DNA from: Nocardioidaceae bacterium
Lineage (GTDB): Bacteria; Actinomycetota; Actinomycetes; Propionibacteriales; Nocardioidaceae
Length of the DNA: 64,000 nt
Assembly: GCA_018672315.1 (NCBI GenBank)
Contig: CP076053.1
Span: 186,001-250,000 of the forward strand
Reading direction: 5' to 3'
The position numbers were made by a program, and so were the translations under genes. The first letter of the stretch is position 1, and each line of letters starts with the position of its first letter. The notes beneath the pieces are model-generated. The model was given only the letters and a program-made list of their open reading frames with translations. It had not been told where the DNA came from and searched no databases. This document shows positions 59,207 to 64,000 of this stretch, piece by piece.

Positions 59207-60181
59207 TCAGGCGTCGCTCGGCACCCCGGTCAGGTCGACGACCTGCCGCCACAGGCTGGCGGTCTGGTCGGCGGAGGGCTGGTTGAGCCCGAGGTACGCG
59301 GTGGGTCGCGGCGCGCGGTCCTGCCAGAACTCCCCGCTGACCTCGCCGGCACGGGGAGAGGCAGCCAGCCACACGACGGTGTCGGCACCCTCGGCCGCGT
59401 CCCGCAGGAACGGCTTGGTGATCTTGTAGAAGCCGGGCAGTGAGTCCTGGACGCCGGGGGTGTCGGCCCAGCCGGGGTGCGCGGAGTGGACGCTGACGCC
59501 GAGGTCGGCGAGCTCGCGGGCCCAGCGCTCGGCCAGGTGCACCTGCATGCGCTTGGTGCGGGCGTAGGCGGTGACGCCGTCGTACTCGCCGTCGGTGAAC
59601 TGCAGGTCGTCCTCGCGGAGCTTCTGGGAGTACATGCCGCCGGAGCTCATCCACACGACGCGGCCGTCGCCGTCGGCGGCCAGGGCGTGGCGCAGCAGAT
59701 AGGTCAGCTTGTGCGGGCCGAGAACGTGGACCGCCAGCGTCATCTCGTGGTCCTGGGGAGAGGTCGACCGCTCCGGTGGCATGACGCCGGCGTTGTGCAC
59801 CAGGGCGTGGAGGGTGTCGGTGACCGCGAGCACCTTTTCGGCGACCTGCTCGACGGCATCGAGGTCCGCGACGTCGGTCTCGATCAGCACCAGGTCGGCG
59901 CCCGGCACCTTGGCCTCGATGCGGCGCTTGGCCGCCTCGGCCTTGTCCATGGTGCGGCACAGCATGAGGACGCGGGCGCCGAGCCGGGCCAGTCCGAGTG
60001 CAGTGGCCTCGCCGAGACCCGAGTTGGAGCCCGTGACGGCCACGGTGCGTCCGGCCAGCGCGTCGGGTGCGGGGTCCTCGGGCCACCACGTACGACGCAG
60101 CGTCATCCCCACCCGGGTGTACCCGGGCGCGATGGTGAGGTCGAGGAGACGGTCGGCGAGGCCGGTCAACGCGTTGCTCAT
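59207..60181 (-). CDS. Short-chain dehydrogenase/reductase
   Basis: 324 residues. SDR motifs: cofactor loop VAVTGSNSGLGEATALG near residue 48, NAGVMPPE, catalytic Ser in MSSGGMYS and YxxxK in TAYARTKRMQ. A 45-residue N-terminal extension (LTGLADRLLDLTIAPGYTRV) precedes the Rossmann fold and resembles DHRS12-like reductases. Probably an NADP-dependent oxidoreductase of unknown substrate. GGAGG 8 nt before the ATG. Confidence 0.9.
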   Translation of the reverse strand: MSNALTGLADRLLDLTIAPGYTRVGMTLRRTWWPEDPAPDALAGRTVAVTGSNSGLGEATALGLARLGARVLMLCRTMDKAEAAKRRIEAKVPGADLVLIETDVADLDAVEQVAEKVLAVTDTLHALVHNAGVMPPERSTSPQDHEMTLAVHVLGPHKLTYLLRHALAADGDGRVVWMSSGGMYSQKLREDDLQFTDGEYDGVTAYARTKRMQVHLAERWARELADLGVSVHSAHPGWADTPGVQDSLPGFYKITKPFLRDAAEGADTVVWLAASPRAGEVSGEFWQDRAPRPTAYLGLNQPSADQTASLWRQVVDLTGVPSDA

Positions 60182-60261
60182 GCCAGGAGCCTCCCCGGCG
60201 CGCGGGCGCGTACGCGGCGGGGCGGGCCCGAACGGCTCACACGCGGTCGACGGGCGCCGGG

Positions 60262-60486
60262 TCAGACGGGGGCGAGCCCCGTCCGGGTGGTCGCCGTCGA
60301 CGCGGGCGCCGTGGCCGTCGTCGTCGGGGTCGTCGTCGCGGTTGCCGCGTCGCCGGCTTCCAGCACGGCGAGGAGCTGGGTCTCCAGGTCGCGTACGCGC
60401 TGACGCAGACGCCTGTTCTCCGCGAGCAGGCGTGCCTGCTCGCGGGCGTCGGTGCCGACGAGGTAGCCGTGGAGGGCCTTGGCCAT
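60262..60486 (-). CDS. Small coiled-coil protein
   Basis: 74 residues. MAKALHGYLVGTDAREQARL, then a leucine-zipper-like heptad run (LLAENRRLRQRVRDLETQLL) and a Thr/Ala-rich tail. No enzyme motif. ATG at 60484-60486; the region up to mutM (60487-60612) holds nothing recognisable. Function unknown; a similar protein is common in related genomes, from memory. Confidence 0.6.
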   Translation of the reverse strand: MAKALHGYLVGTDAREQARLLAENRRLRQRVRDLETQLLAVLEAGDAATATTTPTTTATAPASTATTRTGLAPV

Positions 60487-60612
60487 GACGCACAACCTTT
60501 GCGCACGAGCGCCGCCGTCGTGCTGCGGCGGCGAGAGAGAGGGAACGGGCCCAGGCGCGGGCCGTCGTCCAGTTTCGCACCGTGGGTGGGCGATGGTCAA
60601 CACGCCGTGTGG

Positions 60613-61491
60613 TCAGCGGGAGGGACGCCGGCGGGCCCGCGGCTTCGGCTGGCACGCGGGGCACCAGAAGGACGAGCGGTTGGTGAAGGTCGTGCGGACG
60701 ATCGGGGTGCCGCACCGCTCGCACGGCAGCCCCTCCTGGCCGTACGCGTGGAGAGAGCGGTCGAAGTAGCCGGACTCGCCGTTGACGTTGACGTACAGCG
60801 CGTCGAAGGAGGTGCCGCCCTGGTCCAGCGCGGAGCGCATCACCGCACGGACGGCCTCGAGGAGGTCGAGCACCTGACGTCGGGTCAGCTGCTCGCCACG
60901 CCGCTCGCCGTGGACGGCGACGGCCCACAGCGCCTCGTCGGCGTAGATGTTGCCCACCCCGGAGACCACCGTCTGGTCCAGCAGCAGACGCTTGATGGCG
61001 CTGGTGCGGCGTCGCACCGTGCGTGCGAACGCGTCGTCGTCGAACAAGGGGTCGAGCGGGTCCCGGGCGATGTGACGCGCCTCGGCGGGCAGGTCCGCCC
61101 CGCCGTGGGAGAGCGACACTCCCCCGAACATGCGCTGGTCGACGAACCTCAGCTCGTACCCCGCCGGGGCCCCGGTCGCGTCGACCAGGCCGAACCTCAC
61201 GCGCAGGTGCCGTTCGTCGGGGGCCGTCGGGGGCTGCACGAGCATCTGACCGCTCATGCCGAGGTGAGCCAGCAGGGCGTCGCCGGAGTCCAGGGGCAAC
61301 CACAGGAACTTGCCACGCCGCCGCGCGGCGACGATGGTGAGCCCCCGCAACGACCGGGCGAAGTCCTCCGGACCGGCGAGGTGACGGCGCACCGGCCTGG
61401 GGTGCAGCACCTCGACGTCGGTCACGGTACGCCCGACGACGTGGGCCTCCAGACCGCGGCGGACGACCTCGACCTCGGGGAGCTCGGGCAC
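60613..61491 (-). CDS. mutM: Formamidopyrimidine-DNA glycosylase
   Basis: 292 residues. N-terminal catalytic [13 protein letters not shown], Lys in [11 protein letters not shown], helix-two-turn-helix region, and a C-terminal zinc finger with [13 protein letters not shown] and CPACQPKPR. Removes oxidised purines (8-oxoG) from DNA. Starts 8 bp after the rnc stop, in the rnc-mutM operon as in mycobacteria. Confidence 0.97.
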   Translation of the reverse strand: MPELPEVEVVRRGLEAHVVGRTVTDVEVLHPRPVRRHLAGPEDFARSLRGLTIVAARRRGKFLWLPLDSGDALLAHLGMSGQMLVQPPTAPDERHLRVRFGLVDATGAPAGYELRFVDQRMFGGVSLSHGGADLPAEARHIARDPLDPLFDDDAFARTVRRRTSAIKRLLLDQTVVSGVGNIYADEALWAVAVHGERRGEQLTRRQVLDLLEAVRAVMRSALDQGGTSFDALYVNVNGESGYFDRSLHAYGQEGLPCERCGTPIVRTTFTNRSSFWCPACQPKPRARRRPSR

Positions 61492-61498
61492 GTCCGGC

Positions 61499-62335
61499 TC
61501 AGGTGTCCGACGCGGGGGCGTGCCGCTCGGGCTCGTCGTGCTCGGCGACGATCTCTGCGTACGCGGACTCGGCGGCCTGCTGTTCCGCGCGCTTCTTCGA
61601 GGGACCCTCGCCGTGGCCGTGCAGGCGGTCGCCGAGCCGCACCGTGGCGGTGAAGGTCTTGCGGTGGTCGGGCCCGGTGTCGCTGATGACGTACTCCGGC
61701 ACGCCGAGGGAGTGCTTGGCGGTCAGCTCCTGGAGGCTCGTCTTCCAGTCCAGCCCGGCACCCTTGCTCGCCGCCCGCTCCATCGTCGGGTCGAAGAGAC
61801 GGTGCACCAGGTCGGTCGCCGAGGCGAACCCGCCGGACAGGTACACCGCGCCGATCACGGCCTCGACGGTGTCGGACAGGATCGAGGACTTGTCCCGCCC
61901 GCCCGTGGACTCCTCACCCTTGCCGAGCTTGATGTGCCGGCCCAGGCCGATCTCGCGGGCCACCTCGGCGAGCGCCTCGGCGTTCACGACGGCGGCCCGC
62001 AGCTTGGCCAGCCGGCCCTCGGAGAGGTCGGGGTGGGTGCGGTAGAGCGTCTCGGTCACGACCACGCCGAGCACGGAGTCCCCGAGGAACTCCAGCCGCT
62101 CGTTGGTGGGGAGGTTCCCGTTCTCGTACGCGTAGGACCGGTGCGTCATCGCCAGGTCGAGCAGCGACGGCTCGAGTGTGGGGTCGCCGAGAGCCCCGCG
62201 CAGCGCTGCGTACGGCTGCCCGGGGCTCTCCTGACGGACCGGGTCCTCGGTGGTGCTCAGGGTCGGGTCGACCTGCGCGGACAGGTCAGAGGACCTGGCG
62301 CTGGGCGCCACGGGCGCCGTAGTTGCCGCACTCAC
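61499..62335 (-). CDS. rnc: Ribonuclease III
   Basis: 278 residues. Signature [20 protein letters not shown], a second acidic cluster in [16 protein letters not shown], and a C-terminal dsRBD ([19 protein letters not shown]). Cleaves double-stranded RNA in rRNA processing. GTG 62333-62335 gives a Ser/Ala-rich N-terminus overlapping rpmF by 50 bp; the true start may be a later GTG or other codon in the overlap. Coupled to mutM downstream. Confidence 0.93.
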   Translation of the reverse strand: MSAATTAPVAPSARSSDLSAQVDPTLSTTEDPVRQESPGQPYAALRGALGDPTLEPSLLDLAMTHRSYAYENGNLPTNERLEFLGDSVLGVVVTETLYRTHPDLSEGRLAKLRAAVVNAEALAEVAREIGLGRHIKLGKGEESTGGRDKSSILSDTVEAVIGAVYLSGGFASATDLVHRLFDPTMERAASKGAGLDWKTSLQELTAKHSLGVPEYVISDTGPDHRKTFTATVRLGDRLHGHGEGPSKKRAEQQAAESAYAEIVAEHDEPERHAPASDT

Positions 62336-62471
62336 CGCACGCGCGGTGCGGGAGGTGCTTGGCGTCGCAGGCCGGGTTGGCGCAGGAGACCAGCTGGGGG
62401 GCGGAGGCCTTCCACTGCGAGCGACGGTGCCGCGTGTTGCTGCGGGACATCTTCCGCTTCGGGACTGCCAT
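62286..62471 (-). CDS. rpmF: 50S ribosomal protein L32
   Basis: 61 residues. [20 protein letters not shown] start, with the zinc ribbon intact: CANPAC and CGEC. That is the zinc-binding (C+) paralogue. Downstream of the DUF177 gene by 89 bp. A 3 x 9 bp tandem repeat lies upstream. Confidence 0.97.
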   Translation of the reverse strand: MAVPKRKMSRSNTRHRRSQWKASAPQLVSCANPACDAKHLPHRACGECGNYGARGAQRQVL

Positions 62472-62505
62472 GGTGTTCTCCTTCGTCGGGCCGGTGGTCC
62501 GGCAG

Positions 62506-62532
62506 TGGTGCGTCTGGTGCGTCTGGTGCGTG
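62506..62532. repeat. Three 9-bp tandem units upstream of rpmF
   Basis: Units tggtgcgtc, tggtgcgtc and tggtgcgtg lie in the short gap before rpmF. Confidence 0.8.
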
Positions 62533-62560
62533 TCTGGGGTGGGTGCCGCGCGGGTGCGGC

Positions 62561-63127
62561 TCAGGAGCCGCCGGTCAGGCGGTCCTTCAGCTCGGCCAGC
62601 CCGGCGAGCCTGATGTCGACCGCGTCGCCGTGGTCGTGGTCGGGGTCGTCGGCCAGGCGGGCGCCGCACTCGGCGCACAGCCCTGGGCAGTCGGGCTCGC
62701 ACAGCGGTTGGAAGGGTAGCTGCAGCACGACGGTGTCGCGCAGGAGAGGCTCCAGGCTGAGCAGGTCGCCGTCCATCGGGAGGGTGTCGTCGTCGTCCTC
62801 GTCGTCACGCCGGTCGTCGCGGTCGTAGACGTAGAGCTCCTGGTAGTCCAGCTCCACGTCGTCGCTGATCTCGGTGACGCAGCGTGCGCACTCACCCTCG
62901 AGGTGCACGGCCGCCGAACCGGTGACGAGGACACCCTCCATGACGGCCTCGAGCCGCAGCTGCAGCTCGACCGGTGACCCCTCGGGCACGCCGATGACCT
63001 CGATGCCCAGGTCGGCCGGCGCGGGCACGGTGAGCGTGCGCTCGCGCTGCGTGCCGGGTCGGCGACCGAGCTCGCTGGTGTCGAGCACCAGCGGGTCGCG
63101 GGGGTCGAGCGGAGACGGCGTGGACAT
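62561..63127 (-). CDS. DUF177 (YceD-like) protein
   Basis: 188 residues. Contains CARC and [13 protein letters not shown], the pattern of the YceD/DUF177 family found next to rpmF in many bacteria and thought to act in 23S rRNA or ribosome assembly. A highly acidic stretch (about 100-117, [19 protein letters not shown]) precedes the second Cys group. First gene of the rpmF-rnc-mutM operon. Confidence 0.93.
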   Translation of the reverse strand: MSTPSPLDPRDPLVLDTSELGRRPGTQRERTLTVPAPADLGIEVIGVPEGSPVELQLRLEAVMEGVLVTGSAAVHLEGECARCVTEISDDVELDYQELYVYDRDDRRDDEDDDDTLPMDGDLLSLEPLLRDTVVLQLPFQPLCEPDCPGLCAECGARLADDPDHDHGDAVDIRLAGLAELKDRLTGGS

Positions 63128-63227
63128 CTGCCTGTTCGTTCATCGAGGACGGTGGGCGGCGACTTCGCGCCGCGGCGACAGGCTCCGGAGAAGGAGCAGC
63201 AGCGCCGGCGCGATCCGCAACAGGACC

Positions 63228-63257
63228 ACGTTACCGGTCCGGGCCCCGGGCGGGCAA
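63228..63257 (-). promoter_or_regulatory. Candidate promoter for DUF177-rpmF-rnc-mutM
   Basis: Minus strand -35 TTGCCC (63252-63257), 18 bp, -10 TAACGT (63228-63233). Gives a leader of about 95 nt to the DUF177 start. Confidence 0.4.
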
Positions 63258-63280
63258 AACGATGGCGGGGCCAACCGATG

Positions 63281-63808
63281 TCAGCCGAGTCGTTGCCGCA
63301 GCACGGTGAGGACCGCCGGCGGCACCAGCTGCGAGACGTCTCCCCCGAGCCCGTGCACCTCCTTGACCAGGCTGGAGGAGACGAACGACAGGTGCGGCGC
63401 GGTCGGGAGCAGCAGCGTGTCGATGCCTGCGACGTGCTGGTTCATGTGGGCCATGCGGGTCTCGACCTCGATGTCGGTGCCGGACCGTACGCCCTTGACC
63501 ACCGCGCGGGCCCCGACGTCGTGGCAGAAGTCGGTCAGCAGGCCGGTGAAGCCCGCCACCTCGACCCGGTCCAGGTGCGCGGTCGTCTCCCGGAGCAGCG
63601 CCAGGCGGCCCTCGTCGTCGAGCAGCCGGCGTCCTTGCGGCTTGTCGGGGTTGACGCCGATGGCCACGACGACGCGGTCGAAGAGTCGGCTCGCCCGCTC
63701 GATGACGTCGAGGTGGCCGAGGTGCACCGGGTCGAAGGACCCCGGACACACCACGGTGCGCGCCGAGGAGTCACCGTCGAGGTCGTCCCGGGGCGAGGTG
63801 ACGCTCAT
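63281..63808 (-). CDS. coaD: Phosphopantetheine adenylyltransferase
   Basis: 175 residues. Fourth step of coenzyme A biosynthesis. Nucleotidyltransferase HxGH in GSFDPVHLGHLDVIERA and a C-terminal MAHMNQHVAGIDTLLLPT plus SSSLVKEV motif. ATG 63806-63808 overlaps the rsmD stop (ATGA). An N-terminal extension of about 17 residues precedes TVVCPGSF. Confidence 0.96.
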   Translation of the reverse strand: MSVTSPRDDLDGDSSARTVVCPGSFDPVHLGHLDVIERASRLFDRVVVAIGVNPDKPQGRRLLDDEGRLALLRETTAHLDRVEVAGFTGLLTDFCHDVGARAVVKGVRSGTDIEVETRMAHMNQHVAGIDTLLLPTAPHLSFVSSSLVKEVHGLGGDVSQLVPPAVLTVLRQRLG

Positions 63809-64000
63809 GGTTCCCACACTGCCAGGTGCAGCGCCGTCTCGCCGTACCGCCGGACCTTCGCCGCGGTGAACCGCTCGGGCCACTGCGGGTCGGCGGAGCG
63901 GCTGGACCGCTCCACGACGACGACGGCCTCGGGTGCCAGGAGTGGCCGGAGCGCCGTGAGGTCGGCGGTCAGCTCGTCCTCCTCCAGCTTGTACGGCGGG
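63805..64000 (-). CDS. rsmD: 16S rRNA (guanine966-N2)-methyltransferase (5' part off the window)
   Basis: Only the last 64 codons are visible. They read DPPY-type motif (PPYKLEEDELTADL), VVVVERSSRSADPQW and YGETALHLAVWEP, matching the C-terminus of RsmD. Stop at 63805-63807 overlaps the coaD start. Same order as in mycobacteria. Confidence 0.9.
   Translation of the reverse strand, partial: PPYKLEEDELTADLTALRPLLAPEAVVVVERSSRSADPQWPERFTAAKVRRYGETALHLAVWEP

Overview
The window is high-GC DNA with actinobacterial codon use, many GTG (and two TTG) start codons, and a gene order that, from memory, follows the Mycobacterium tuberculosis stretch from infB (Rv2839c) to coaD/rsmD (Rv2965c-Rv2966c). 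The frequent gcgtacgc words, the TrmD-acetyltransferase fusion and the tmsAB pair fit a Nocardioidaceae-like member (Nocardioides or Aeromicrobium type), but the genus is inference. Almost all genes are on the minus strand, so operons read from high to low coordinates. Both ends cut genes: infB at the left edge and rsmD at the right edge.

Layout. 1-3908: rimP-nusA-ylxR-infB, translation and transcription factors. 4000-5749 (+): lipoprotein and two DUF4439/ferritin-like genes. 5772-8293: proS and a HAD phosphatase. 8417-10657: small accessory genes, including an orphan RES-domain protein, a DoxX-like membrane protein and an unplaced P-loop GTPase. 10690-15323: dxr-rseP-ispG-GNAT, the MEP isoprenoid block. 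15379-25809: an accessory block with a truncated acyl-CoA synthetase-like protein, the circularly permuted ATP-grasp/alpha-E/transglutaminase operon, a GT4-ugd pair (glucuronyl glycolipid?), the tmsA-tmsB pair for 10-methyl fatty acids, and a frameshifted lipoprotein. 25876-32221: rlmN, cdsA, frr, pyrH, tsf, rpsB. 32555-37536: M23 peptidase, then the tightly coupled yraN-comM-dprA-xerC chain. 37659-42208: rpsP-KH-rimM-trmD-rplS-lepB-rnhB. 42397-44417: amidohydrolase and a TetR regulator with a divergent 60-codon gene. 44410-53393: ffh, glnD, two amtB-glnB modules and ftsY. 53445-60486: a 50-codon membrane protein, thioesterase, smc, MFS exporter, SDR, coiled-coil protein. 60613-64000: mutM-rnc-rpmF-DUF177-coaD-rsmD.

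How the genes work together. SRP (ffh, ftsY) and signal peptidase (lepB) serve secretion; infB, nusA, rimP, rimM, rplS, rpsP, rpsB, tsf, frr, rpmF, trmD, rlmN and rnc serve ribosome and tRNA function; dxr and ispG make isoprenoids, and cdsA, tmsAB and GT4-ugd act on membrane lipids; amtB, glnB and glnD form the ammonium-sensing module, with GlnR-like half-sites upstream of each amtB.

The least conventional signals are regulatory. Eleven genes carry a TAnnnT -10 hexamer 5-8 bp before the start codon (leaderless transcription). A helically phased TGGTC array lies between amtB1 and glnB1. Two mirror-image 12-bp operators sit in the tetR divergent gap. Several perfect hairpins lie between ribosomal-protein genes. 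I see no rRNA, tRNA, CRISPR array, insertion sequence or phage gene. The only gap over 300 bp is 32222-32554, the divergent rpsB/M23 promoter region.
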